Shown here one piece after another: positions 6,988 through 15,490 of a stretch of DNA of 64,000 nucleotides. Below the pieces are notes generated by a model that made no database searches, was not told the DNA's origin, and saw only the letters and a list, made by a program, of their open reading frames with translations. This stretch comes from Demequina lutea (GTDB lineage: Bacteria > Actinomycetota > Actinomycetes > Actinomycetales > Demequinaceae). Each line of letters begins with the position of its first letter. Position 1 is the stretch's first letter. The position numbers were made by a program, and so were the translations under genes. The DNA lies in contig NZ_JACBZO010000001.1 in assembly GCF_013409005.1 (NCBI RefSeq), positions 2,914,001 to 2,978,000 on the forward strand, given 5' to 3'.

Positions 6988-8162
6988 GAACGAGGGAATG
7001 CGAGAGCCGCTAGCACTGACGCAGCACTGCAGGCCGAGAGCACCCAGAAGACGTGAATCACGGTGCCTTCGCTGATGAGCAGACCCAGGGCCAAGACCAG
7101 CAGGGCGCCGATCCCGTTAGCCAGCCCGAGGGCAATTCCGGATCCCATCGAGCGATTCTCGGGGAAGATGTCCTGACCGATGAGCACGGTCGGGGACGCG
7201 GTGAGGAACATCGCGGGCCCCAGGAGGGCCGCGGCGAACCACACTGCGGGACCCTGCAGATAGGCCACGGGCAGGATCAGTAGCGCGGTCGCGAGCGCCG
7301 AGATGACCAGCACCGGCCTGCGGCCGAACCGGTCGGCCAGGTGGCCGCCCGCGAGGTTGCCGATCACTCCCACCACGATGACGGTCGTGATGAGCGAGGC
7401 GCCGGTGACGAGGCTGGCGCCGCGCACGTGCCACAGGATCGGCAGGAAGGTGACCAGGCCGAAGGTCGTCAGCGCTCGAGTTCCGCGATAGCTGAGAAGG
7501 AGGGCGAGCGGGCGACGGTGCTCCTTCCACCGAATTGCGCCCACCGTCCGGGGCCGGGCCGGCAGGTTCGGAGCCCAGCGGAACAGCATCCCAACGGTCA
7601 CGAGCCCAGGGATCGCGATGATCCACAGGTACTCCAGCCCCAGGTGAGCGGCGACGAGGCTCGCGGCCGTGGGCCAGATGCCCCTGCCGAGCTCGCCTCC
7701 GACCAGGAAGACCGAGGTGAGCAGGCCCCGCCTGCCCTGCAACAGGCTTCGCACGCCGGCCAGGGCCTGGGGGTGGAAGAGGGCACTTCCCAAGCCGATC
7801 ATCAGCAGCAGGACGATGAGCATGCCCAGGCTGTGGGTCACGCCAAGTAGGGCCCCGCCCAGCGAGCTGAGGAGCAGGCCGGTGACTACCAGCCACCGAC
7901 CTCCAACCCGGTCCGCGACCCATCCGATCGCGGGCTGCAGCGCCTGGCCGATGGTGAGCGCCGCGATGAGGACGCCGGCCATCCGGACGGGTTGGTGCAC
8001 CGCGATCAGCACCGCAGGCAGAACCCCGGGCAGGTAGTTGGCCGCACCGTCGTTGAGCAGGTGTGCCCAGGTGAGGCCGAGGAGATGCTTGCGCACGGGG
8101 ACACTCGGCGCTTCCCCGGGCGCTTGGGTTGCCGCAGTGCCGATGGGGGTCTCAGAACTCAT
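6975..8162 (-). CDS. MFS transporter, fosmidomycin-resistance-like
   Basis: 395 residues with about 12 hydrophobic segments. The start of helix 1, WAHLLNDGAANYLPGVLPAVL, is typical of the Fsr (fosmidomycin resistance) branch of the major facilitator superfamily. The loop GWVADRVGGRWLV between helices 2 and 3 and HLADRFGRRPVLV in the second half are the standard MFS loops. It should export a small compound at the inner membrane. It overlaps the end of the upstream MarR gene by 11 bases, so the two form an operon. The substrate is not determinable. Confidence 0.82.
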   Translation of the reverse strand: MSSETPIGTAATQAPGEAPSVPVRKHLLGLTWAHLLNDGAANYLPGVLPAVLIAVHQPVRMAGVLIAALTIGQALQPAIGWVADRVGGRWLVVTGLLLSSLGGALLGVTHSLGMLIVLLLMIGLGSALFHPQALAGVRSLLQGRRGLLTSVFLVGGELGRGIWPTAASLVAAHLGLEYLWIIAIPGLVTVGMLFRWAPNLPARPRTVGAIRWKEHRRPLALLLSYRGTRALTTFGLVTFLPILWHVRGASLVTGASLITTVIVVGVIGNLAGGHLADRFGRRPVLVISALATALLILPVAYLQGPAVWFAAALLGPAMFLTASPTVLIGQDIFPENRSMGSGIALGLANGIGALLVLALGLLISEGTVIHVFWVLSACSAASVLAALAFPRSLMR

Positions 8163-8775
8163 GCTCGCCGTTCCTTGTCTTCATGCCGCGATCTTCACGC
8201 CTCGGCCTCGTCGTGTCGGGTTTCGCGTCGCTTGCCGACGCGTGATCGCCCCGCGGCCGGGCACTAGCCGGATCGTCGACGAGGGCGTCCTCGAGGCGGA
8301 CGAGCAACTCCTGCAGGTACTCGAGCTCGCTCTCCCCGAGCAGCTCTCCGAGTTGCCGACGCAACACCGCAGATCGTTCGACGAGTCCCGCGACGCGCGC
8401 CAGGCCGTCGGAGGTCGGGCTGACCTCGCGCCGCTGAGCATGGGAGTTGGCTTCGCTCGAGGTCACCAGCCCCTCGTGCTCGAGGTGGTCGACGAGGCGT
8501 TTCGCGTTCATCGGGTCCGTGCGCAGCCTGCGCGCCAGTTCCCTCAAGCCAGAGCCTGGCTGCTCGCAGATCGTGCGCAGCATGGCCGCGAGCGGCGCGC
8601 TCAGGCCGAGGTCCGCGATCTGCCGCTCCCACGTCTCCTTGAGAACCTTGTGGGTCTGCCCCATGCGGAATCCGAGCTCCAGCTCGATCGAGGCGGGCCG
8701 GTCGGGCCCTGGACCTCGGCCTGGACCTCGACCACCATCGACATGCGTCACCACACTCACCCTGACCCATCGCAT
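8152..8775 (-). CDS. MarR-family transcriptional regulator
   Basis: About 207 residues. The winged helix lies at residues about 60-130: GLSAPLAAMLRTICEQPGSGLRELARRL, then TDPMNAKRLVDHLEHEGLVTS and the wing REVSPTSDG. A dimerisation helix follows (LGESELEYLQELLVRLEDAL). A charged low-complexity tail of about 35 residues closes the protein. It precedes and overlaps the MFS gene, so it most likely controls that exporter. A GTG shortly after the given start is also possible. A palindrome at 8797-8812 is a good candidate operator. Confidence 0.82.
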   Translation of the reverse strand: MRWVRVSVVTHVDGGRGPGRGPGPDRPASIELELGFRMGQTHKVLKETWERQIADLGLSAPLAAMLRTICEQPGSGLRELARRLRTDPMNAKRLVDHLEHEGLVTSSEANSHAQRREVSPTSDGLARVAGLVERSAVLRRQLGELLGESELEYLQELLVRLEDALVDDPASARPRGDHASASDAKPDTTRPRREDRGMKTRNGEHEF

Positions 8776-8796
8776 CCGTAGAGAACGTCACATCAC

Positions 8797-8812
8797 TGTA
8801 GTCATATCTACA
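8797..8812. promoter_or_regulatory. Candidate MarR operator
   Basis: TGTAG and CTACA face each other across TCATAT, a 16-bp inverted repeat about 22 bases upstream of the marR-like start. Size and position fit autoregulation by a MarR dimer. Confidence 0.5.
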
Positions 8813-8984
8813 CCATAATGATCTGCGGGGCAAAGGTACGCCGCGAAATGACCAGGTCGAGGGCATCCAGGTCGCGCTGCTGGGGCGTGACTAACCCGAT
8901 CGTCACCCGTCGACGCCGCCTACCAAGCCCGCCAACTTCCACCCATCCCGGTTCAGCGCTCTACACGCTCACCGTGGTGTTCGT

Positions 8985-9683
8985 TCAGGCCGGGAGTGAG
9001 CCGGTGGGGTGCGGGTGAACATGGAGGCCCGTCAGCAAGATGTCCATGCCTCGTTCGAGCTCCTCGGCACCGTCGTAGGACGCCAGGACGGGCGCAAGGT
9101 TACGAATTCGTGGGAACTCGCGGAGCGGCAGCCGGTGCAGCCCCAGGCGGAGCAGGTCGTCCGTCTCATCGTGATTCTCCACGACCTCCTGGAGCTCGTT
9201 CAGAACGTGGCCCTGGATGAAACCGTAGAACGCTCGATAGATATGCAAAGCGTCAACCTCAGAGAATCCGGCGCGGATGAGTAACTCCAAGACCGCTTCA
9301 AGCGGTCGCAGCGTGCCCAGCGGTCGCAAGGCGATCGGGATCGCCAATGGCTGAGTCACCAGAAGTGGAACCACATTCGGGTGGGCGATCGCCAGACCGC
9401 GGAACTGGCGGGCGACGGTGCGGAGCTGGCCCGCCCAATCGTCATCGGTCGTGTCCACGGAGAGTTCCCCGACAACCGCTTCGGCGACAGCGGCGAGAAG
9501 GGCGGCCTTGTTTGCGGCGTGGCGGTAAAGGGACATCGGGTCACGGCCAAGTGCGCGCCCGAGCCTGCGCATGGACAGGCCTTCGACCCCGTCCTGGTCG
9601 ATGATTTCAAGGGCCGCACGCAACGTCGCCTCGCGGCTCGGGCCCGAGGAGTCGCGGGTCTTTCGAACGCCGTGCTGCGTCAT
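8985..9683 (-). CDS. TetR-family transcriptional regulator (TetR class C-terminal domain)
   Basis: About 232 residues from ATG 9683, which has GGAG nearby. The N-terminal HTH is TLRAALEIIDQDGVEGLSMRRLGRALGRDPMSLYRHAANKAALL, a textbook TetR DNA-binding domain. The remainder fits the larger TetR_C ligand-binding fold (HPNVVPLLVTQPL ... AFYGFIQGHVLNE). A 24-bp palindrome and related half-sites lie directly upstream, between this gene and the divergent small-membrane-protein operon. It probably represses itself and that operon. The ligand is unknown. Confidence 0.85.
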   Translation of the reverse strand: MTQHGVRKTRDSSGPSREATLRAALEIIDQDGVEGLSMRRLGRALGRDPMSLYRHAANKAALLAAVAEAVVGELSVDTTDDDWAGQLRTVARQFRGLAIAHPNVVPLLVTQPLAIPIALRPLGTLRPLEAVLELLIRAGFSEVDALHIYRAFYGFIQGHVLNELQEVVENHDETDDLLRLGLHRLPLREFPRIRNLAPVLASYDGAEELERGMDILLTGLHVHPHPTGSLPA

Positions 9684-9730
9684 GTGGTGCGCCTCCGCTC
9701 CCAGGAATGGTCTGCTACTGCAGGCTATCA

Positions 9731-9760
9731 CTACACCGTATACCGTCGGTGTAGCGCTAC
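9731..9760. promoter_or_regulatory. TetR-type operators: two overlapping palindromes
   Basis: CTACACCG (9731-9738) and CGGTGTAG (9747-9754) form a perfect inverted repeat. It overlaps a second perfect palindrome, GTAGCGCTAC (9751-9760). A further CTACACCG half-site occurs at 9800-9807. The placement around the divergent promoters fits repression by the adjacent TetR protein. Confidence 0.7.
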
Positions 9761-9763
9761 GTG

Positions 9764-9792
9764 TTGACACAAGCCGATCCATGGAGTCTACT
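9764..9792 (+). promoter_or_regulatory. Sigma-70-like promoter for the small membrane protein operon
   Basis: A perfect TTGACA at 9764-9769 is followed after 17 bases by TCTACT at 9787-9792. The predicted start near 9799 falls on the CTACACCG half-site, so TetR binding would block it. Confidence 0.65.
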
Positions 9793-9893
9793 GAGGGCTA
9801 CACCGTAGTTCTACGATGCTTCAGTACCCCACGGCTCGACAACGGCCGGGGGATCCATGGAGGGCTGTTCACGCAGCGGAAGGAGACCACACC

Positions 9894-10061
9894 ATGATTC
9901 GGCGAATCCTTCCAGTGATCTATCTGGTCATCGGGCTTGTGGTAGCTGGCAATGGCGGGTACCTCACCTCACTTAAGTCGGCGGGAGCCATTCTCTCGGC
10001 TCTGCTCGCGATCGTTCTGTGGCCACTGGTCCTGTTCGGCGTGCACTTCGCCATCGCGTAA
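9894..10061 (+). CDS. Small two-helix membrane protein (55 aa)
   Basis: ATG 9894 follows a strong Shine-Dalgarno (GGAAGGAG). The 55 residues form two hydrophobic helices (ILPVIYLVIGLVVAG and ILSALLAIVLWPLVLFGVHFAIA) joined by a short polar loop. It resembles small actinobacterial membrane proteins often found beside stress genes. Function unknown. It is the first gene after the TetR-controlled promoter and may be co-transcribed with the next two. Confidence 0.7.
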   Translation: MIRRILPVIYLVIGLVVAGNGGYLTSLKSAGAILSALLAIVLWPLVLFGVHFAIA

Positions 10062-10113
10062 CGCCTTCACCACACCGGAATCACTTCCGCGCAACCATCA
10101 CTAAGGAGTCGTC

Positions 10114-10269
10114 ATGATCATTCTCGGCATCATCCTGATCATCATTGGGCTTGTCGCAGCGATCCCCATCCTCGAAACCATCGGCGTGATCCTCCTTGTC
10201 GTTGGGGTCATCCTCGCGATCCTCGGCGGAACCGGACGCGCAATCGGTGGTCGCCGCCACTACTGGTGA
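10114..10269 (+). CDS. DUF6131-like small membrane protein (51 aa)
   Basis: ATG 10114 follows AAGGAG. The product is very hydrophobic (MIILGIILIIIGLVAAIPIL ... GVILLVVGVILAILGG) and ends in the basic aromatic tail GGRRHYW, the mark of the DUF6131 group of actinobacterial proteins. Role unknown. A degenerate copy of its 3' end, covering the RRHYW codons, lies at 12797-12842. Confidence 0.75.
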   Translation: MIILGIILIIIGLVAAIPILETIGVILLVVGVILAILGGTGRAIGGRRHYW

Positions 10270-10389
10270 CCGCGCCTGATCCGGTCGACGGTCCGCGAAG
10301 GGGAGCGATACATGGCTCCCTTGATCGACGCAATTGATCCACACATGCACGTACCAGCGGGAGTTCAACTCCCCAGCGAAAGGAACATC

Positions 10390-10656
10390 ATGGGTATCGG
10401 AATCAATAGTTTCCTGATGGCAGTTGGAGCAATTCTCACGTTTGCCGTCAACGCGACGGTCGCCGGATTGAACATCAAGGTGGTCGGAGTCATCCTCATG
10501 ATTGCCGGCGCCGTCGGCCTCATTCTCACGCTCGCCGTATTCGCTCCGCGACGTCGCCTGGCGGTGACCGAGACCAACAGGGCCCGCGTCGTCTCGCCCG
10601 GTGTGGCATCGTCGACGGTGACCACCGAGGACGTCTCGGGGACGCCGGTCATCTGA
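10390..10656 (+). CDS. DUF6458-like membrane protein (88 aa)
   Basis: ATG 10390 follows AAAGGAAC. The first 60 residues hold two helices (INSFLMAVGAILTFAVNATVAG and VVGVILMIAGAVGLILTLAV) and then RRRLAVTE; a polar tail of about 35 residues follows. This is the layout of the DUF6458 family, found next to stress genes in actinobacteria. Function unknown. Confidence 0.75.
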   Translation: MGIGINSFLMAVGAILTFAVNATVAGLNIKVVGVILMIAGAVGLILTLAVFAPRRRLAVTETNRARVVSPGVASSTVTTEDVSGTPVI

Positions 10657-10815
10657 AGTCACAGTGCGACGTGCGGTGGTCCGGCACACGCCGAGACCCA
10701 CCGCACGTTTGCACCTCATCCATCCTTACCTCGAAGGCGCCCGCAGTGCGCGCCGCCGATGACCTTCCATCCCTTCGCACGACCTCCGCCCTCGTGGCGT
10801 GAGAGAGGACCGCTC

Positions 10816-11721
10816 ATGACCACCGTCGCCGTCATCGCTCGCGCGGGGAAGACCTTTGGCGGGGGCCTGGATGAACTTCGCCGCGTCCTCGACGACGCGG
10901 GGTTCCCAGATCCCCTCTGGTACGACGTCACCAAGAGCCGTCAGGTGGGCAAGTACTCACGGCGAGCAATGACAAAGGGTGCAGACGTGCTCTTTGTGTG
11001 GGGTGGCGACGGCACGGTCCAGCATTGCATCGACGCGGTCGCAGGATCCAAGGCCGTCATAGCGATCCTGCCCGCGGGCACGGCGAACCTCTTCGCCACC
11101 AACCTCGACATACCCCAAGACATCGCCAAAGCTGTCGAAATCGGCCTCCACGGAGACCGGCGGATTCTCGACACCGGCATCGTGAACGGCGAGCACTTCG
11201 CCGTCATGGCGGGCGCGGGCATGGATGCGCTGATGATCAGGGACGCCGATGATGGGTTGAAGGACCACTTCGGGCGAGCGGCCTACCTCTGGACGGCCGC
11301 CAAGAACCTCTCGACCAGCCCCGTGATGGCGAAGGTCGACGTCGACGGCCGCAGATTCCACAAGGGAAAGATCTCTTGCGTGCTGGCGGGCAACGTCAAA
11401 GACGTCTATGGCAAGGTCGCGGTGTTCGACGACGCAACGCCAGACGACGGGCTGCTCGAGTTCGGAGTCGTCACCGCCAAGAGCCTTAAACAGTGGGTCA
11501 GCACGGTCAGCACGGTCGTGCTGGGCCGTTCGGACGACTCGCCTTTTGTCTTCACGACTCGCGGAAAGCGAATGAAGGTGATCTTCAGCAAACCCACCCC
11601 ATACGAGCTTGACGGTGACCTGCGTAAGGCCACAAAGCAGCTGCGCATCAAAGTCAAGCCGAAGTCCATAACAGTGTGCGTTCCCGCACTAGCCTCCGCC
11701 GGTGTGGAGGGGACCCGATGA
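10816..11721 (+). CDS. Diacylglycerol/lipid kinase family protein
   Basis: 301 residues with the DAGK catalytic core: the nucleotide-binding VLFVWGGDGTVQHCID (GGDGT), then ILPAGTANLFATNL and the later ELDGDLRKA near the C-terminus, where these kinases contact substrate. It should phosphorylate a lipid alcohol such as diacylglycerol or a sphingosine-like base at the membrane surface. ATG 10816 follows GAGAGGA. Its stop overlaps the start of the DUF1206 gene (ATGA at 11718), so they are translated together. Confidence 0.85.
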   Translation: MTTVAVIARAGKTFGGGLDELRRVLDDAGFPDPLWYDVTKSRQVGKYSRRAMTKGADVLFVWGGDGTVQHCIDAVAGSKAVIAILPAGTANLFATNLDIPQDIAKAVEIGLHGDRRILDTGIVNGEHFAVMAGAGMDALMIRDADDGLKDHFGRAAYLWTAAKNLSTSPVMAKVDVDGRRFHKGKISCVLAGNVKDVYGKVAVFDDATPDDGLLEFGVVTAKSLKQWVSTVSTVVLGRSDDSPFVFTTRGKRMKVIFSKPTPYELDGDLRKATKQLRIKVKPKSITVCVPALASAGVEGTR

Positions 11722-12527
11722 GCGCGTCCCAGGCCGGCAAGCGCGCCGACTCCGCGGCCAACAGCAAACCCATGGGCTGGCTCGCGCGGACAGGACTGAC
11801 AGCACGTGCACTTGTGTACATCGTGCTCGGATGGCTCGCGGTCCTCGTCGGGCTCGGCGGTAGCGCAAACGTCGACCAACGCGGCGCCCTCACCGAGGTA
11901 CTCGCCCAGCCCTATGGCGCCCCGATGGTCTGGCTCCTCACGATCGGATTCGCCGCCTACGCCCTCTGGCGTTTGTCCGAGGCCGCCTTCGGCGCCACGG
12001 GAGAAGGCAAGAAGGCGGGGCCTCGCCTGAGGTCCCTCGCACGCGGGATCGCCTATATCGTCATGGCCTTCAGCGCGCAGTCGCTCCTGCACGGGGCACA
12101 AGCGACGCAGGCCGGACAACAGGGCGCCCTCGCGGCCACCGTCATGCAGCACCAGGGCGGCCGCTGGATCGTCGGAATCGTTGGCCTCGTCGTGGTGGTG
12201 GTCGGTCTGGTGCTGGTGCGCGAGGGATGGAAGGCCACATTCGTCCGCCAATTTGAGCACCTCCCAGCAAGGCGGCGCACGGTTGTCGTGGGGCTAGGAC
12301 GTGTGGGCACGATCGCGAGAGGCATCGTGTTCGCGGTCACCGGGCTGCTCGCCATCGTCGCCGCCTGGACGGCTGACCCCGCGAAAGCCGGAGGTATCGA
12401 CCAGGCGTTCAGCACTCTATTGCGGCAACCGTTCGGAACCTCGCTCGTCGTCTTGCTCGGAGCGGGCCTCTTCGTCTTTGGCGTCTACGGGCTTGCCGAG
12501 GCGGCATGGCGGCGGGTGACGGACTGA
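11718..12527 (+). CDS. DUF1206 membrane protein
   Basis: 269 residues with six hydrophobic segments arranged as three repeats of a two-helix unit. Each begins with a motif like LARTGLTARALVYIVLGWLA, RSLARGIAYIVMAFSAQ, or VGTIARGIVFAVTGLLA. This is the hallmark of DUF1206. The function is unknown. Overlap with the lipid-kinase-like gene suggests a shared membrane-related role. Confidence 0.85.
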   Translation: MSASQAGKRADSAANSKPMGWLARTGLTARALVYIVLGWLAVLVGLGGSANVDQRGALTEVLAQPYGAPMVWLLTIGFAAYALWRLSEAAFGATGEGKKAGPRLRSLARGIAYIVMAFSAQSLLHGAQATQAGQQGALAATVMQHQGGRWIVGIVGLVVVVVGLVLVREGWKATFVRQFEHLPARRRTVVVGLGRVGTIARGIVFAVTGLLAIVAAWTADPAKAGGIDQAFSTLLRQPFGTSLVVLLGAGLFVFGVYGLAEAAWRRVTD

Positions 12528-12635
12528 GGCGCAACGCGCGTACGCCGCAATCCGACTCCCTATCGTTGACCCGGTCCCCTGTCGGCACTCGGGTCAAAGG
12601 GGCGGCTCGCGCACGCGAAGCTCACCGGTCGCGCG

Positions 12636-12799
12636 GGTGAGCCGGATGATCGCCTGCAGGAACGACGGGTCGGCGCCAGTGGACTCGACCGAGTTGACGA
12701 ACGCCTGATCGATTTTGACCATGTCCACGGGCAGCTCGCGGGGTCGAGGCCGTGGACGCGCAAGGCTACGACGACGAAGCCAGGGAACTCGCCGTCGGT
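12636..12799 (-). pseudogene. EAL-domain scrap with internal deletion (copy of the gene at 15865)
   Basis: Read on the minus strand it gives EFPGFVVVALRVHGLDP and then RELPVDMVKIDQAFVNSVES, both from the EAL domain encoded at 15865-18000. By alignment with the parent, 16148-16286 is missing. GCTCGCGG and GCTCGTGG in the parent mark the deletion ends. Only about 160 bases remain, so it cannot make an enzyme. Confidence 0.75.
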
Positions 12800-12842
12800 G
12801 GGCGCCGTCACTACTGGCGACCGCGCCAGATCTGGTATGCGG
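12797..12842 (+). pseudogene. Scrap of the DUF6131-like gene 3' end
   Basis: GGGCGCCGTCACTACTGGCG and the following bases match the 3' end of the gene at 10114-10269 (RRHYW codons) and about 25 bases downstream of it, with several mismatches. It abuts the EAL scrap. Confidence 0.6.
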
Positions 12843-12970
12843 ATCGTGACCGCAGGTCAGACGGGGAGCCCCGGACCGGCTCAAACTCATCACCAATTCC
12901 GGATACGAGATAACCACCAAAACCCTCGGACGCAAGGCCGTGACGTAGGTCGATATGGGCTTTTCCCTGG

Positions 12971-12986
12971 TTGATAGACTGAATTC
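12971..12986 (+). promoter_or_regulatory. Possible promoter upstream of the fluoride riboswitch
   Basis: TAGACT at about 12975-12980 fits a -10 element, placing the transcript start just before the aptamer. The -35 region is weak (TTTTCC around 12960). Confidence 0.35.
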
Positions 12987-12991
12987 ATCAT

Positions 12992-13045
12992 GGTGGTGGG
13001 GCCCACCCTTAACTGCGGCGAGGTTGCCGCCAACGGTCCCTGGTC
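12992..13045 (+). ncRNA. Fluoride (crcB) riboswitch aptamer
   Basis: GGTGGTGGGGCCCACC followed by CTTAAC, a GC-rich hairpin (GCGGC ... GCCGC) and AACGGTCCCTGG fits the fluoride aptamer: short P1, pseudoknot-forming GGGCCC, the AAC joining strand, P3, and a 3' NCNCCU-like strand. The usual GATGG is GTGGG-like here and the 3' UGAUG is CAACG, so it is a divergent member. Position decides the call: it leads an operon with two fluoride channels and enolase. Confidence 0.68.
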
Positions 13046-13165
13046 TTGCCGCGAGGGCGGAGACTGCCGCGTTTCAGACGACAACCTCCACGGGCCGGGT
13101 CGCCCCGGTTTCCTCACGTCATTGCCGCCGTCCAGAGCGGGCGGCGGTTTCGAGAGGAGCACCCG

Positions 13166-14434
13166 ATGAGTACCGCAGCCACATCGTTCACCGTCACCGA
13201 ATTGTCCGCACTGGAGATTCTGGACTCGCGCGGGAATCCGACGCTACAGGTCGACGTGACACTCGGCTCGGGCGCGACCGGGCGGGCGGGAGTGCCATCT
13301 GGGGCGTCGACAGGTAGCCGCGAGGCGGTCGAGTTGCGCGACGGCGACAAAACCCGCTTCGGCGGCAAGGGAGTGACCAAGGCGGCCGCGAACGTCAACG
13401 GCGAACTGCGTGAACTGCTCGGGGCGCGAAGCTGGGAGTCGCTCGCGCAGGTCGACGACGCGATGATCACCGCCGACGGAACAGCCAACAAGGCCCGGCT
13501 CGGTGCGAACGCGACGGTGGGGGTGTCGATGGCGGTGGCCCGGGCGCTTTCCACGGGCGGCGAGCTGTTCGAGTATCTGGGCCCGGCCGGCGTCTCCCCG
13601 CGCCTGCCCGTGCCGCACTTCAACGTGCTCAACGGCGGCGTGCACGCACCAAACTCGCTCGACTTCCAGGAGTTCATGATCGCGCCGATCGGTGCGCCAT
13701 CTTTTCCCGAGGCCGTACGGGCCGGAGCGGCGGTGTACGCGAAGCTGCGCAGCCTGCTTCAGGAGGCGGGTTTCGCCACCGGGCTGGGTGACGAGGGCGG
13801 CTTTGCCCCGGACATTACCCGCCCTGAGGACGTGCTGGCGCTTCTCGTGAAGGCGATCGAGGGGGCCGGCTACACCGCGGGCCGCACGGGCATCGCGATC
13901 GCGCTGGACCCGGCGGCGAGCGAGTTCTACTCCGACGGGACGTACCACGTGGCCGGAGAGACCCTGACGAGCGCCGACATGATCGAACGGTATGCGGCGA
14001 TCGTCGCCGACTACCCCGTGTGGTCGATCGAGGACGGGCTCGCCGAGGGCGACTGGGACGGGTGGGCCGTGCTCACGGAGAGGCTCGCCGGAACGACGCA
14101 GATCATGGGGGATGATCTCTTCGTGACCAACCCCGCCATCATTGCCGAGGCGATCGAACGTAAGGTCGGGAACTCGGCTCTGATCAAGCTCAACCAGATC
14201 GGCACCGTGACCGAAACTCTCGAGGCGATGAGGCTGTGTCGCGAGGCCGGCTACACCCAGATGGTCTCCCACCGGTCCGGCGAGACGGCCGACAGCTTCA
14301 TCGCGGACCTGACGGTCGCGACGGGCTGCGGGCAGCTCAAGTCGGGGGCACCCGCCCGCGGCGAGCGGGTCGCGAAGTACAACCGCCTGCTCGAGATCGC
14401 GGCACACAACACCATGCCGTACGGGCTCGCCTAA
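13166..14434 (+). CDS. eno: Enolase (phosphopyruvate hydratase), fluoride-operon copy
   Basis: 422 residues, normal length. It converts 2-phosphoglycerate to phosphoenolpyruvate. Seen: ILDSRGNPTLQVDV and GRAGVPSGASTGSREAVELRD near the start, LNGGVHAPNSLDFQEFMIAP, GDEGGFAPD, the metal ligands in ALDPAASEFY, SIEDGLAE and GDDLFVTN, then the catalytic lysine in LIKLNQIGT, and the closing SHRSGETADSFIADL. ATG 13166 follows GAGAGGAG. Enolase is a classical fluoride target. Together with two CrcB genes downstream and the riboswitch upstream, this copy most likely restores glycolysis under fluoride. A housekeeping enolase probably exists elsewhere. Confidence 0.92.
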   Translation: MSTAATSFTVTELSALEILDSRGNPTLQVDVTLGSGATGRAGVPSGASTGSREAVELRDGDKTRFGGKGVTKAAANVNGELRELLGARSWESLAQVDDAMITADGTANKARLGANATVGVSMAVARALSTGGELFEYLGPAGVSPRLPVPHFNVLNGGVHAPNSLDFQEFMIAPIGAPSFPEAVRAGAAVYAKLRSLLQEAGFATGLGDEGGFAPDITRPEDVLALLVKAIEGAGYTAGRTGIAIALDPAASEFYSDGTYHVAGETLTSADMIERYAAIVADYPVWSIEDGLAEGDWDGWAVLTERLAGTTQIMGDDLFVTNPAIIAEAIERKVGNSALIKLNQIGTVTETLEAMRLCREAGYTQMVSHRSGETADSFIADLTVATGCGQLKSGAPARGERVAKYNRLLEIAAHNTMPYGLA

Positions 14435-14492
14435 CGGGGCGAATCCTCCGGCTCTCCGCGAGTCCGCACGACAACACAGAAGGGCCCGAACG

Positions 14493-15035
14493 ATGAACAC
14501 CCGCGAGGCACCGCAGCCGAGTCCGTCGAGGCTTACCCCCTTCGGCAACCACCCGATGGTGGTGGCGATCGAACCACACCAGCCCGAGATGGTCGCCCTC
14601 ACGGCCGCGTCGTGGTCCCAGGCCGCCGGCGGCATCCCGCTCTACTTCGCCTACGTGGATCCCCGGCGATTCACCGTCGAGGAGTTCCCCGACGGCACCG
14701 TGCGCCATTCGGAAATCGACCCCGACAGCGTCGACGACTCGTGGAAGGTACTGCAAGAGGAAATCGAGCAGTCGTTGACCGCCTTGCTGGCGCCTTCCGG
14801 CGTCCCGTGGGAATTCCGCTACCTGGCCGGTCGCCCTGACCGCGCCCTCACCCACCTGGCGCGGGCTGTAGACGCCGCCGGGATCATCGTCGGCACCCGT
14901 GCGCCCGGCCCAGGCTCACGGCTCCTCGAAGTCGTCGAAGGGTCCGTGGCGATTCGCCTGTCTCATCACCAACACCGGCCCGTGCTGGTCGTCCCCCTGA
15001 GCGTCGTCGACTGGGAGACGCCGCTGTGGGGGTGA
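14493..15035 (+). CDS. Universal stress protein (UspA-like domain)
   Basis: 180 residues. The fold follows the UspA pattern: NHPMVVAIEPHQPEMVALTAA (strand 1 and helix 1), GIPLYFAYVDP, then LARAVDAAGIIVGTRAPGPGSRLLEVVEGSVAIRLSHHQHRPVLVVP, with the GxxG-S/T-type ATP loop partly altered. Soluble, role in stress tolerance. It lies 58 bases after eno and overlaps the first crcB by 10 bases, so it belongs to the fluoride operon. Confidence 0.85.
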   Translation: MNTREAPQPSPSRLTPFGNHPMVVAIEPHQPEMVALTAASWSQAAGGIPLYFAYVDPRRFTVEEFPDGTVRHSEIDPDSVDDSWKVLQEEIEQSLTALLAPSGVPWEFRYLAGRPDRALTHLARAVDAAGIIVGTRAPGPGSRLLEVVEGSVAIRLSHHQHRPVLVVPLSVVDWETPLWG

Positions 15036-15490
15036 GCGACCACGCGACCGTGCCCAGGCGGGCGCCGTACCTGCAACCTCAACTGCTTGCCTTCGTGATG
15101 CTCGGGGGGGCGGCCGGCGCCACGGCGCGTTGGCAAGTGAGCGCGGCCTTCGCCTCGAAGCCCGAGCACTGGCCGTGGGCTACCTTCGCGATCAACATCG
15201 TCGGATCGCTGCTGCTGGGCCTGCTGCTCGAGACGACGCTCCGTAGCGGCCCCGACGCCGGTTGGCGCCGTGGGATACGAGTGGGGGTCGGCACCGGCTT
15301 CCTCGGCGGATTCACTACGTACAGCACCTTCATCGTGGAGACCGATCGGCTCGTCTCGACCGGCCATCTATGGGTTGGGGCCGCATACGCGGCGGTAAGT
15401 ATCATCGTCGGCGTCGTGGCCGCCATGGCCGGCATAGCGCTGGCCAGGACGCTTCGACAGCCGCGGCCCAAGGCGGGGAGCGCACGGTGA
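15026..15490 (+). CDS. crcB: Fluoride ion channel CrcB/FluC, subunit 1
   Basis: 154 residues with four membrane helices. Key motifs: GGAAGATARWQ at helix 1, FAINIVGSLLLGLL (the pore asparagine), and GTGFLGGFTTYSTFIVE (Phe-box and Na+ site region). FluC proteins are dual-topology dimers that expel fluoride. It overlaps both its neighbours; the next gene encodes a second paralogue, as in actinobacteria with heterodimeric channels. Confidence 0.92.
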   Translation: MGVSDHATVPRRAPYLQPQLLAFVMLGGAAGATARWQVSAAFASKPEHWPWATFAINIVGSLLLGLLLETTLRSGPDAGWRRGIRVGVGTGFLGGFTTYSTFIVETDRLVSTGHLWVGAAYAAVSIIVGVVAAMAGIALARTLRQPRPKAGSAR

